From Protula sp. h YS-2021 (Eukaryota; Annelida; Polychaeta; Sabellida; Serpulidae), in the NCBI GenBank assembly GCA_949752745.1, contig OX457031.1, positions 7,291,328 through 7,355,327 on the forward strand: 64,000 nucleotides of DNA, read 5' to 3'. How positions within the stretch are numbered: the first letter of the stretch is position 1; each line of letters begins with the position of its first letter. Below are positions 41,529 through 50,382 of the stretch, piece by piece. The notes below the pieces were generated by a model, which did not search any database, was not told where the DNA came from, and saw nothing but the letters and a program-made list of their open reading frames with translations. A program made the position numbers and the translations under genes.

Positions 41529-41985
41529 TATCAATAGTCAATCAAGAGCTGAAATTTACAATACCGATCTGTGTTTGTTCCCATAGAAGCTACGCACCAA
41601 GTTTCATTAAAATCCCTGCAGTTGTTCTTGAGATATCGTGTTAACAAACTCTTTCCGATGCTGAATAATTTCCAGGATTTGGTAAATTTCAAAGTCCATT
41701 TGGTTGATTTTCCTTGGGTCAACGTAACCCATTTACAATACCGAGCCTTGTTAGTGCCCACAGAAGCTACACACCAAGTTTCATTACAACCCTTGCAGTT
41801 GTTCTCGAGATATCGTGTTAACAATAGTTAATCAAGAGCTGAACTTTTCTAAGTCCAGCTGGTCCATTTTCCTTGGACGAACCTTGCCCATTTACAATAC
41901 CGATCTGTGTTTGTTCCAATAGAAGCTACATACCCAGTTTCATTAAAATCCTTGCAGCAGTTTTCAAGTTATCGTGTTAACAATT
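41529..41985. repeat. Three diverged copies of a ~160-175-bp repeat
   Basis: TTTACAATACCGA starts at 41,555, 41,732 and 41,891. Each start is followed by an AGAAGCTAC block, then (C)CAAGTTTCATTA or CCAGTTTCATTA, and then a block ending in ATCGTGTTAACAA. The phrases 'CAAGTTTCATT' and 'GAGATATCGTGTTAACA' resemble ends of interspersed repeats common in invertebrate genomes. I cannot name the family. Open frames across it on both strands follow the repeat and are not genes. Confidence 0.8.
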
Positions 41986-42053
41986 ACAGACCGACACGCG
42001 GTCGACTAGTTTTGTTTCATTTGTCGGAGCGAATTCACATACAAATAGCGTGT

Positions 42054-42096
42054 GGGGGGGGGGGGGGGGGGGGGAGGAGGAGGTGGGGGGGGGGGG
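42054..42096. repeat. Poly-G / GGA tract
   Basis: A run of G with GGAGGAGGAGGT in the middle, on the plus strand. It encodes artificial Gly or Pro runs in overlapping frames and could form G-quadruplexes. Confidence 0.95.
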
Positions 42097-42681
42097 CGTC
42101 GACATATAAATCACTGAAGAGATGAGTCCCCACACAATAAGTCTCTACACTCGCGCGGAGGTCAACCGCATACTGGCATTCCTGACGTGGGCAGTCTTCC
42201 CGTGTTGCAGAGCAGCGACACAGACACGGTAAACAGCAGGCACGAAGCATTGCACGGGGCATGGCTAGGGGCGCACGCCCTCCTCCCACTCATGCACGTA
42301 ACTTCCGGCGGAAAATACCGTTCTTGCCATTGAGCTCTCCCGCACATTCGCCATCAACCTCCGTAATACCGTGTTGACATCACCTAAAATATAAAAAAAA
42401 TGTGCTTCTTAAGCATTTACTAACACCTATCTAAAACGAACGAATTTTGGTAACAACAAAACAAGGATATTTTTCCAGCGTATGGGTATTTGTTGACAAA
42501 ATCATTTTGGGCAAAGAACCATTTTCTGGAAGTGCTCCCGAATCGACGATCTTTTTTTTTTTTGTTCTCAAAAGGGCCAAAATTATTTGTAAAAAGTACG
42601 ATACAAAACAATTCTAAGCGAAAATTTTACATAACGATCTCAATGAGTGCTACCCACTGTCCCAGTGTAACTGACTGGTGC
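42097..42681. other. No gene seen; GC-richer stretch then AT-rich stretch
   Basis: Positions 42,140-42,350 are richer in G and C than their surroundings and include ACTTCCGGCGGAAA near 42,300, an ETS-like site. I see no coding signal, and downstream sequence to 42,681 is AT-rich without a recognisable element. Confidence 0.4.
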
Positions 42682-42853
42682 CGTGACAGACCGTAATGTA
42701 CTCCGTTGGCAGTGGCAGAAACTAAACGAAAACGTGATCGCTAGAGCGGTCAGAGACCGCAATATCCCTCGTTGGCAGAGGCAAAAACTAAACGAAAACG
42801 TGATCGCTAGAGCGGTCAGAGACCGCAATATTCCTCGTTGGCAGAGGCAAAAA
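42682..42853. repeat. 66-bp tandem repeat, left part
   Basis: ACTAAACGAAAACGTGATCG starts at 42,721 and again at 42,787, a period of 66 bp. Each unit holds a perfect hairpin, GCGGTC-AGA-GACCGC, at 42,746-42,760 and 42,812-42,826. The series is split by an insertion at 42,854 and resumes at 43,031. Confidence 0.9.
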
Positions 42854-43030
42854 TGATTGATTGATTGATTGGTTTAACAACAGCAACCCGTAAGGGTCAT
42901 ATTGTGTCTGTTCTTGTAGAATGGGAAAAGTCAATTGCAACTAAGAACAATAAAAATAAAGAAATGTATAAACTAAAATCCAACTAAATTCAATTTAAAA
43001 CTTACTGGAGAAATGTATTTCTTTAAGAAA
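42854..43030 (+). mobile_element. 177-bp inserted element with 11-bp target-site duplication
   Basis: The element starts with TGATTGATTGATTGGTTTAAC and interrupts the 66-bp repeat. AGAGGCAAAAA is present on both sides (42,843-42,853 and 43,031-43,041), although a single copy occurs in the uninterrupted repeat. That is the mark of a target-site duplication, and its length fits LINE-driven retroposition. A related sequence with TGATTGGTTTAACGACACC lies at 49,485-49,564. The family is not identified. Confidence 0.75.
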
Positions 43031-43104
43031 AGAGGCAAAAAACTACACGATAACATGATCACTACAGAAGTCACAGACCGCAATATCCCACGTTGGTAGT
43101 GTTA
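43031..43104. repeat. 66-bp tandem repeat, right part
   Basis: The 66-bp repeat continues with a more diverged unit: CTACACGATAACATGATCAC in place of CTAAACGAAAACGTGATCGC, and the hairpin arms decayed to GAAGTC/GACCGC. Confidence 0.75.
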
Positions 43105-43138
43105 ATCATCTTAGTGTTAAATGTGTCGCAATGACTGT

Positions 43139-43354
43139 TTATTTGTTTGTGTGGTATTTAAGGTCCCGTTCACCAACTAGGATGAGTATATTAGGACCCA
43201 CTTGCTAAAGAAACAAGTGGAAAAGACAAAGAAGAATTAAGAAATATTAAAAAAGAAGAGTTAGCAAAAAAATGTTCCGATTAGTCGCCTCTTACGCCAT
43301 TCATGGAACAACGCAGTGGGTGTATTCTTAAGATTCCCCCACCCAACAGGGGGA
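43139..43354 (+). mobile_element. SINE-like interspersed repeat, copy A
   Basis: It aligns over its whole length with 44,909-45,115. Shared blocks are a TTTAA(G/C)GTCCCGTT start, GGTATATTGGGACGCACTTG-like sequence, GCTAAAG(A/G)AACAAGTGG, CGCCTCTTACGCCAT, and an end in CCCCACCC(C)ACAGGGG. The CGCCTCTTACG block is a feature I associate with molluscan SINEs. No protein is encoded. Orientation is given as read. Confidence 0.75.
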
Positions 43355-43388
43355 TTGAGACGAGCTCTTACTGGAACTCAACCAGTGA
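43355..43388. repeat. 34-bp direct repeat, left copy
   Basis: TTGAGACGAG followed by CTTACTGGAACT and AACCAGT. It matches 44,300-44,333 with four mismatches. The two copies bracket the broken reverse transcriptase. Confidence 0.8.
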
Positions 43389-43445
43389 CTTCCTCTTAAT
43401 GTCTAATATGTTGCACTGAACTTGCACAGAACGGCTTTCACATCT

Positions 43446-43820
43446 GCACTCGCTCTTGACGGGGAAACTATTCAACTTCACACGTCAAACAAATTCGAAA
43501 CGACGCGAAGTAGCCATCATGGAATTGCTCTTCGCTGACGACGCTGAGCCAATAGCACACAGTGAAGCAAACTACAGGTCCTAACTGACAGGCTGCAAGA
43601 GGTTTGGCGAAATCTGCGCTGACAATCAGCGTATAGAAATCTGTCGTCATGGCACATGGAGCTAAACATCCACCAGTCATTACTCTCAAAGACAACCCGT
43701 TAGACGTTGTGAGTTAACTCTGCTACATGGGCTCAACTACCAATGACAACTCAGTCCTCGAACGACAAAATGAGTGTCGGAATCGTGAAGGCTGCGAAGA
43801 TTGAAGACCATCCGCGCTCA
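43446..43820 (+). pseudogene. Degraded LINE reverse transcriptase fragment
   Basis: Conceptual translation gives GKLFNF..., then MELLFADDAEPIAHSEA (the FADD active-site block of non-LTR retrotransposon reverse transcriptases, codons near 43,520-43,560). After a frame change come LTISV, VVMAHGAKHPPVITL, DNPLDVV, an in-frame stop, YMGSTTNDNS (family YLGST motif) and, after another frame change, GIVKAAK. The order of blocks matches the palm-to-thumb part of LINE polymerases. Stops at 43,582 and in the VVS-LCYMGST junction plus at least two frameshifts make it non-functional. It is a separate LINE lineage from the CR1/L2-like pieces to the right, judged by the different FADD block. Clade not assigned. 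Confidence 0.8.
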
Positions 43821-44299
43821 TCAAACAGCTACGTCTACGCTAATTTGGTCATGTACGCCACATGGATCACGATCGAATACCTGAAGACCTTCTTTACGGT
43901 TACGTTGCTGACAGTTACTTTACGGTTACGTTGCAAGTATTACCTCCGAACTTTCGGCCTGCTACCTGACAAAAGGGAAACCATTGCTAAAATCCGAGCT
44001 GTCTAGCGCTTCAATATCCGCAAGGAAATTCACCCCTACTGTCTTAGTGAACTGGTGAGAACGAAAAGACGAAGATTAAACACATTCGAAGTCGACCAAC
44101 TACCCCAAAATGAACAGCAAGACTCTGCAGATGTCCATCGTCTCTCGTAGATGAACAGATATCGACGACGTACTTGTCACAAGTTACCTGTTCTAATTTC
44201 GACTTTCGCAAATGATTTCTGAGTTTATATTACTATATTTAGTGACAATTAGGACCGTTTTAGATGTATTTGTCAAAAGCACTGCCGACCAGCCACCAG
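43821..44299. other. No gene seen; possible decayed continuation of the LINE fragment
   Basis: An 87-codon open frame ends at 44,006 and includes the duplicated phrase TTTACGGTTACGTTG (about 43,893 and 43,919). Its protein has no motif I recognise beyond the KAAK block listed in the previous entry. The rest is unassigned. Confidence 0.4.
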
Positions 44300-44333
44300 T
44301 TGAGACGAGGCCTTACTGGAACTTAACCAGTCA
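44300..44333. repeat. 34-bp direct repeat, right copy
   Basis: Second copy of 43,355-43,388 (four mismatches in 34). Direct repeats this far apart (945 bp) could be remnants of element ends or of two copies of one repeat. Confidence 0.8.
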
Positions 44334-44469
44334 GATCTTGTGTCATAGTTAACTCGTCTTGTCGATTGGCGAATTATTTGCAAATGACACGAGTACCACA
44401 GACTTAGCGTGACTGTTTACTGGGTGTTTTTCTGTTAGGCAACTGCATGAGGTAATTCACAAAATAACA

Positions 44470-44640
44470 TGGCTTGGTTTGTTTGTTTATTGGTGTTTTC
44501 AGTCTCTTTCTGCGATCACAGACTATATCAGGACTAGCCTGCCAAATTATGCTGAAATGGGCCATTCCAGTTTGAATACCTGGTCGATCATAATTGAGTG
44601 CACAGCTACTAGGCACGAGCAGGATTCGCATGCCTTGGTG
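44470..44640. mobile_element. SINE-like fragment, copy C
   Basis: It contains ACTATATCAGGACTAGCCTG and CATTATGCTGAAATGG-like sequence, which matches the central part of the SINE at 45,358-46,565 and the fragment at 48,397-48,475. The T-rich left end (TTTGTTTGTTTATTGG) would be the tail if it lies on the minus strand. Confidence 0.55.
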
Positions 44641-44696
44641 TACATCATATTATGGACACAGATATCATTGACATAAAAGGAATAGAATGCATATAT

Positions 44697-44908
44697 GATT
44701 TAGTCCCCGCTCTTCTGGGCGAGTTATGTATAAACAGGGGTACAGGGCAAATATTGTCATGATCCACTCGTTTTGCTGGTTGACGTTTTCACAAAAAACA
44801 GAGCGCTGCTTGTGTGACGGTAACTTGTGTTGCTGGGTGAGTTATTTATAAGTAATGTAACATATTTTATCTGATCTTATGAACACGCCGCTTTTATGGG
44901 CGAGGTAT
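44697..44908. repeat. Satellite B, outermost diverged modules
   Basis: These are the first recognisable modules of the second satellite: CTGGGCGAGTTATGTATAAAC, TTTTGCTGGTTGACG, TGCTGGGTGAGTTATTTATAA and ATGGGCGAGGTATGTA. Spacing is about 60 bp. They are more diverged than modules after 47 kb, as expected at an array edge. Confidence 0.75.
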
Positions 44909-45115
44909 GTATGTTGGTTTGGTGTTTAACGTCCCGTTAAGCGACTATGATGGGTATATTGGGACGCACTTGCTAAAGGAACAAGTGGGAAAAAAGGAGG
45001 GAAGAATGAAGAAATAGTAGAAGAGTTAGAAAGAAATTCCGATTAACCGCCTCTTACGCCATGCACGGAATAGAATGCAGTGGGTGCATTCTTAACATTC
45101 CCCCCACCCCACAGG
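44909..45115 (+). mobile_element. SINE-like interspersed repeat, copy B, inserted in satellite B
   Basis: This is the partner of 43,139-43,354: GTTTAACGTCCCGTTAAGCG, GGTATATTGGGACGCACTTG, CGCCTCTTACGCCATGCACG and ending in CCCCACAGGGG. It splits a satellite B module that elsewhere reads GGCGAGGTATATATAAACGA. The flanks GTATGTAT on the left and GCATGTAT on the right are a likely short target-site duplication. Confidence 0.8.
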
Positions 45116-45357
45116 GGTAAGCATGTATAGACGACAGGATAGGGGAAGGGGCGGTGGGGAGGGGGGCTCGAGTGGGTTGGAATTTTGTAAGCAGTATGAC
45201 GGTAAAGTGCAAAATGAGCAGTTATTATGTATTGATGTAACGGTGTAATCGTTGTTCTCCTTGTCGACGTCTTCATAAACACCGCGATGCTGTAGCTGGT
45301 ATGATGGTAAACTCGTGCTACTGGTTGCGGGGGCGAGGGGAGGGGGTGGGGGAATGG
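45116..45357. repeat. Satellite B modules between two insertions
   Basis: The satellite resumes after the SINE with GTATAGACGACAGGAT and a G-rich block. It continues through GTCGACGTCTTCATAAACAC and GATGCTGTAGCTGGTATGATG to the G-rich tract GGGGGCGAGGGGAGGGGG near 45,331. Confidence 0.8.
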
Positions 45358-45475
45358 TATTGTATTGTATTGTTCTTTAGATCCCTTTCAACTACTATAG
45401 TCATATCGGGATCCCCCTGCCACATTATACTGAAATGGAGCATTCCAGCCCTCCTTCTAACCAGGGCTGGTATGA

Positions 45476-45687
45476 AATATTTCGAATGAAATATTTCACT
45501 GTAAAAATTTCAAAAAATTCCACAATTTTTAAATTTTTAAATAAGGAATAAGCTGGACATCAAGAATACCAAATACTGACGGATACCTATGCACGGACAT
45601 TCAACTTAAGTTGTCAGTTAACACATTGCGTTGGCAGTAAACAACGCAGCCACACAAAATCCTGTGTAGTCTGACTGTTGAGTAACA
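45476..45687. repeat. 211-bp tandem duplication in the hAT-like element, copy 1
   Basis: Begins at AATATTTCGAATG and ends at GAGTAACA. The second copy follows directly at an offset of 211 bp and looks identical by eye. Confidence 0.93.
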
Positions 45688-45898
45688 ATATTTCGAATGA
45701 AATATTTCACTGTAAAAATTTCAAAAAATTCCACAATTTTTAAATTTTTAAATAAGGAATAAGCTGGACATCAAGAATACCAAATACTGACGGATACCTA
45801 TGCACGGACATTCAACTTAAGTTGTCAGTTAACACATTGCGTTGGCAGTAAACAACGCAGCCACACAAAATCCTGTGTAGTCTGACTGTTGAGTAACA
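45687..45898. repeat. 211-bp tandem duplication in the hAT-like element, copy 2
   Basis: It repeats 45,476-45,687, including the inner part of the left terminal region. The lack of visible differences means either a recent duplication or an assembly artefact. Confidence 0.93.
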
Positions 45899-46565
45899 AA
45901 GCTAGCAGTTCCTGGCCTGTAGCACCATTGACATCTACTCCGGGTATCTGAGCCGGTGTTTCCAAGGGGTGGGGAGAGAGGCAGGAGGGTTTATAGTAAT
46001 TGCTGAAGGGGCGCTCACTGTTAACGGCACAGAGGAAAGAGGTCGGATATGTACACAATAGGTCAAAAATATAGCAACTCACTCCCGAGTTTGCTTCAAG
46101 CTTAGCACTGTTTCAATAGTCACCCTTGATTCCGCAATTAATTGGTGTTTCCCACTTAAACGAGAAAAAGCTTTGCCTTTATCCGGTTTTACGAAAAAGC
46201 GGTATGCAATTATCCGGTTCAAAATACATAATTTTATTCAATCAACCGATTTATGCGTTTAACGGTTATGCGATTCTTTCATTTTATCTATCTGTGCATA
46301 TTTGACAGTGGTATTTGTTAAATTAAGCAAACAGATATTACGCATAGCCTGGAAATGTGTGTTTTTTTCTAATGTGCTTGGAAAGATTTCAATATTTCTG
46401 AAATATTTAAAAAATTTCAAATTTCATGAAAATTTTAAAACTTTCGAAATTTTTACCAGCCCTGTTTCTAACCCTTACATGTGGAGTACCTAACAGGGTA
46501 GCAAGGAAGAATCCCAATTTTAAAAGCTTAGGTATGACCCGACCGGGTTTGAACCCACGATCTTG

Positions 46566-46992
46566 GAAATATCCTCGGTTTGTCACAGCTATATTGGAAG
46601 ACCGTTCAAAATTCGAGGTGCCGCATTAGAAAAGGCAAAAAATTCATATTTATTTCGGTATTTCGAGCAGGTTTGTGTCAGACGACCTTAAATCCCTATT
46701 TGGCTGATACAAGAATACCAAGTCATTCAGGTAAACAGGACCAGATTTGAAGACACAAAGATGAGTTAATGCTAAACTTATACTATCATATTATCAACAA
46801 ACGCTGCCTTTTTGTGCATCTTCCTTGTTTTTGATGTACATCCATTCTGCTTTCCGATTTATACGCAACGCCTCGTCTACAACTCGGGTTATGCATGGGT
46901 CTTTTCCAATTTGTTTACAGCTTCGAGTTATCACTAGAGCATGTTTATCCAGGATGCTTTTTAGTTCATTATCGAAAGGAGTAAAGGGTAAC
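46566..46992 (-). pseudogene. CR1/L2-like LINE copy with internal deletion
   Basis: On the minus strand the 5' part (about 46,992-46,794) encodes NELKSILDKHALVITR and further R-rich sequence. This resembles the linker between endonuclease and reverse transcriptase of CR1-like LINEs, where 'LDKHAP' is characteristic. It is followed directly by the 3' coding end (about 46,780-46,566), which matches 49,085-49,300 with roughly 85% identity by eye. The polymerase domain in between is missing. The right boundary joins satellite B at the GGTTCACTCC module (about 46,993), and the left boundary joins the SINE at 46,565. No intact frame remains. Confidence 0.7.
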
Positions 46993-48396
46993 TCGTGATG
47001 GTTCACTCCTTATTTTACTGGTCGAGGTCTTCACAAACAACATGGCGATGCTGTAGCTGGTTTGACTCTTAATACATCTTGCTACTGGCGGATTAGGATT
47101 TACAAAGAAGTGGATGAATGAATATCTGGAGCAAGTTAATTCATCCCCTTACTGGGCGAAATATTAATAAATATCAGCAGTACACTGTAACTTGTGTGAG
47201 GATAACTTGTATACGGGGGCGAGTTATTCATAAGTAATATACCGTGCTGTGCCTGATCTTGTGGTAAACTTGCTGCTTTGTTGGGCGAGGTATATATAAA
47301 CGACAGGATGGGGAGGGGCTGGGGTAGGGTGTAGGTTTGTACATAGTATGATGGTAAACTTGTCCTGTACCTCGAGCAGTTATTTATAATCATTATGAGT
47401 AGAGTGTATGTAGTATGTTGATTAAACTCGAATGCATTGTTATGCAGGTTCAAGCTAAAAAGAATTTACAAATATTTGTAAGTATTGATTCAACGGTGCA
47501 CTCGTTACTCTGCTGGTCGAATTCTTCATAAACACCGCGATGCTGTAGCTGGTATGATGGTGAACTCGTCGTGCTGGTGGCGGGGACAGGAGAGGAGGCG
47601 GGGGAATGGTACTGTTTGTAAAAATAACTCACTGTGGCAACTGATGTAGAGTGTATCTGATATGGTAAATATGTTGCGGAGGTGGTGTGTATACATAAAT
47701 ATCTGGATAAGAGAACACTTGGAGCAATGAAAAAATGTACAGTGTATATGATATGATTCCTTCATCGACGCTGTAGGTATGTATAAACAACAGGAGTACA
47801 CGGTAACTATCCTGATGGTTAACTTCTTGTTTTGCTGGTCGACGTGTTCCAACAAGAACGGTTTTACTATATATGTAATGGTGGAGCATTTACAAATATT
47901 TGTTAAGTATTGATTCAACGGTGCACTCGTTGCTCTGCTGGTCGATGTCTTCATCAACACCGCGATGCTGTAGCTAGTACTCGTGAACTCGTCGTGCTGC
48001 TGGTGGCGGGGGAGGGGGTGGAGAAACGGGAATGTTTGTATAACTACCTGAATGAGGGGAGTGAAGAACAGTGTATCTGATATGGTGAATATGTTGCGGA
48101 GATGCTGTGTATACATAAATATCTGGATGACGGAACACTTGGAGCAATGAAAAAAAATGTACAATGTATACGATTGCTCAGTCAACGATGTAGGTATGTA
48201 CAAACAGCAGGAGCACAGGATAACAGTCCTGATGGTTCACCCCTTGTTTTGCTAGTCGACATCTTCAAAAACCACACGGCGAGGCAGTAGCTGGTTTGAC
48301 TTTTAATTCATCGTGTTACTGGTGGATTGGTATGTACAAATAACTGGATGAGGGAATTGAAGTAGAGTGTATCTGATATGGTGAATATGTTGCGGA

Positions 48397-48475
48397 GGTA
48401 TTGTATTTTATTGTTCTTTAGATCCCTTTCAACTGCTATGGTCATATCGGGATCAACCTGCCACATTATACTGAA
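48397..48475 (-). mobile_element. 5'-truncated SINE fragment in satellite B
   Basis: ATTGTATTTTATTGTTC, CTTTCAACTGCTATGGTCAT and GCCACATTATACTGAAATGG match the tail and central part of the SINE at 45,358. It splits a satellite phrase that elsewhere reads GCGGAGGTGGTGTGTATACA. Only the 3' part of the SINE is present. Confidence 0.75.
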
Positions 48476-48853
48476 ATGGTGGTGTGTATACATAAATATT
48501 TGGAGGAGGGAACACTTGGAGCAATGAAAAAATATGTGCAATGTATATGACTGCTTAGTCGACGCTGTAGGTAAGTAGAAACAACAGGAGTACAGAGTAA
48601 CTATCGTGATGGTCCACTCGTTGTTTTGCTGGTCGATGTCTTCACAAAGAACACGGCAATGCTGTAGCTGGTTTGACTCTTAATTCCTCGTCTTCCTGGC
48701 GAATTTGAATGTACAAATAACTGGATGAGGGAATTGACGTAGAGTGTATCTGACATGGTGAATATATCCGGATGGGGGAAGACTAATAGAGCAATGAAAA
48801 AAATGTGCAATGTATACGACTGTCTAGTCGACGCTGTAGGTATTTATAAGCAA

Positions 48854-48913
<60 letters not shown>
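48854..48913. repeat. (CAT)20 microsatellite, LINE tail
   Basis: Twenty CAT repeats directly next to the LINE 3' end. They produce a false polyhistidine frame on the plus strand. Confidence 0.95.
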
Positions 48914-49484
48914 ATTGGTTTTTGTATTGCGCTTATTCAGCTTTCGCACCTAAGCGCATTACATACTAGTTAATTATCCAATTCCTAAAATGTTTGTGAC
49001 TAGATTATACTAAAATACTGATTTAGATCATTAAAAATTATACGCTTTCTTAAGGAGATGTGTTTTAAGTGCTTTCTTAAAACATGAAATATCCTCAGTT
49101 TGTCGCAGCTGTATTGGAAGTTCGTTCCAAATTCGAGGTGACACATTAGAAAAAGCCCGATATCCATATTTCGGTATTTCGATTTTTCGAGCACGTTTGT
49201 GTCGGACGACCATAAATCCCCACTTGGCTAATACAAGGATACTAAGTTATTCAGCTAAACAGGACCAGATTTGAAGACACATCCATGAGTGATTGCTAAA
49301 ACTTTAAAGGTTATTCTGTATTCCATCGGAAGCCAGTGCAACTTCACCAAGTATGGAGTGATGTGTTCATGCTTTAATATTCTAAAAATCAGTCTTGCGG
49401 CAAAGTTCATCACCTCTTGAAGGCGTTTTGTCTTGGATTTTGCAAGGCCAATGTACAAACTATTGCAGAAATCAAGCCGACTGA

Positions 49485-49564
49485 AAACAGTTAGTTAGTT
49501 AGTTATTTGATTGGTTTAACGACACCGCCAACCTGTTGCAGGTCATATTGTGTCATTCCTGGTA
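49485..49564 (+). mobile_element. 80-bp insertion in the LINE with ACTGA duplication
   Basis: It contains TTAGTTAGTTAGTTATTTGA, TGGTTTAACGACACCGCC and GGTCATATTGTGTC. The LINE copies at 52.7, 57.5 and 63.2 kb read straight through as CCGACTGATAACAAG, so the empty site is known. ACTGA is duplicated at 49,480-49,484 and 49,565-49,569. It is related to the 177-bp element at 42,854. Confidence 0.8.
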
Positions 49565-50230
49565 ACTGATAACAAGAGCATGAACTAACGCTTTGGCAAC
49601 TTCTGCGTTAATAAATCTGCAGATTTTCCATATCCACGAGATGAAGAAGAAACATGCTTTACATACGGTGGCTATGTGTATGCTTATCCATTTCGTTGTC
49701 GATGGTGACGCGAGATTTTTCGCACTGACGACGACACGGAGTCTAATAAATTTTTGACTTTTATTCTTACTCGATAATATCAAAAATTCTGTTTTCATCC
49801 AGGACGCAACTTTCTCGATACCTTGTGACAATTTGGAAGCTGCAGGTTGTAGTTCGAGAGGGTGTCGACGGACTTTCATAATCTGTGCACTCGTTGCTCT
49901 GCTGATCGATGTCTTCATAAACACCGCGATGCTGTACCTGGTATAATGTTGAACTCGTCGTGCTGCTGGTGGCGGGGACGGGGGAAGTGGGTAGGGGAAT
50001 GGTACTGTTTGTAAAAATAACTCACTGTGGCAACTGATGTAGAGTGTATCTGTTACGGTAAATATGTTGCGGAGGTGGCTTGTATACATAAATAACTGGA
50101 TGAGAGAACACTTGGAGAAATGAAAGAAATGTACAGTGTATATGATATGATTCCTTAGTCGACGCTGTAGGTATGTATAAACACCACACGGTAACTATCC
50201 TGATGGTTCACTTCTTGTTTTGCTGGTCGA

Positions 50231-50382
50231 ATGCAGGTTGTAGTTCGAGAGGGTGTCGAGGGACTTTCATAATCTGTATCATCGGTATATATATGTGGTA
50301 GAGCATGCGTAGCAGTCGACCCATCGGTTGCGTGTAGTCGTTGTAGAACTCTAAACCAGGCATGGATCCCTGGAGCTGTTTG
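50231..50382 (-). pseudogene. CR1/L2-like LINE, reverse transcriptase active-site piece
   Basis: The minus strand encodes a degraded version of PQGSMPGLEFYND and Y(T)DDT, the PQGS and YADD blocks of the polymerase palm. It overlaps 49,843-49,884 by a repeated 42 bp (GCAGGTTGTAGTTCGAGAGG region), so the LINE was interrupted by satellite B through a duplication rather than a clean insertion. The right end is at GGAGCTG, followed by TTTGTATAAACAACAGG of the satellite. Confidence 0.75.

Larger units (their letters stand above)
45462..46464. mobile_element. 1,003-bp hAT-like non-autonomous DNA transposon
   Basis: The left end CAGGGCTGGTA (45,462) and the right end TACCAGCCCTG (ending 46,464) are perfect inverted repeats over 11 bp. 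The similarity continues imperfectly to ATTTCGAA. The flanks CTTCTAAC (45,454-45,461) and TTTCTAAC (46,465-46,472) form an 8-bp target-site duplication with one mismatch. Ends starting CAGGG and 8-bp duplications are typical of hAT elements. There is no transposase. A minus-strand frame of 85 codons contains SERPFS, which recalls the hAT C-terminal ER-FS motif, but this is too short to prove. The element sits in the middle of a SINE, so it is younger than that SINE. Confidence 0.82.
45358..46565 (-). mobile_element. tRNA-related SINE, split by a hAT-like insertion
   Basis: The SINE occupies 45,358-45,461 and 46,465-46,565. Read on the minus strand it has a B-box-like GGTTCAAACCC (46,545-46,555), then a body, the conserved central domain (GATATGACTATAGTAGTTG region) and a 3' tail of AATAC repeats at 45,358-45,377. 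Its 5' end, where an A box would lie, is cut at the junction with LINE sequence at 46,566. A 5'-truncated relative sits at 48,397-48,475. Confidence 0.7.
48850..49884 (-). pseudogene. CR1/L2-like LINE, 3' part with (CAT)20 tail
   Basis: Read on the minus strand, it encodes the thumb and C-terminal region of a LINE polymerase: ALVHALVIS, MYIGLAKSKTKRLQ, NFAARLIF, HEHITPYLVKLHWLP, then AFSNVSPRIWNELP and KKALKTHLLKKAYNF. The 3' untranslated region follows, with GCGCTTAGGTGCG and AATAAGCGCAATAC, and ends in a trinucleotide tail (plus strand CAT x20, 48,854-48,913). This order is characteristic of CR1/L2-type LINEs. An 80-bp element interrupts it at 49,485-49,564. It breaks off at about 49,884 into satellite B and resumes at 50,231. 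GTATTTATAA (48,840-48,849) is the left target-site duplication. It holds more of the C-terminal region than the later copies. Confidence 0.85.

Noticed and set aside
41907..42289. Gly-rich (plus) and Pro-rich (minus) open frames
   Set aside because: Both are created by the poly-G tract at 42,054-42,096.
46530..46565. tRNA gene suggested by the B-box-like GGTTCAAACCC
   Set aside because: No A box, acceptor stem or anticodon arm can be arranged around it. It is better explained as the tRNA-related head of the SINE.
47526..48203. Longest open frame of the window, 225 codons on the minus strand
   Set aside because: It lies entirely in satellite B, and its pieces recur in many other minus-strand frames of the array. 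It is low-complexity and resembles no protein.
48755..48973. Polyhistidine protein (also near 52.4, 57.1 and 62.8 kb)
   Set aside because: The histidines come from the (CAT)n tail of a minus-strand LINE, and the flanks are satellite and LINE untranslated sequence.
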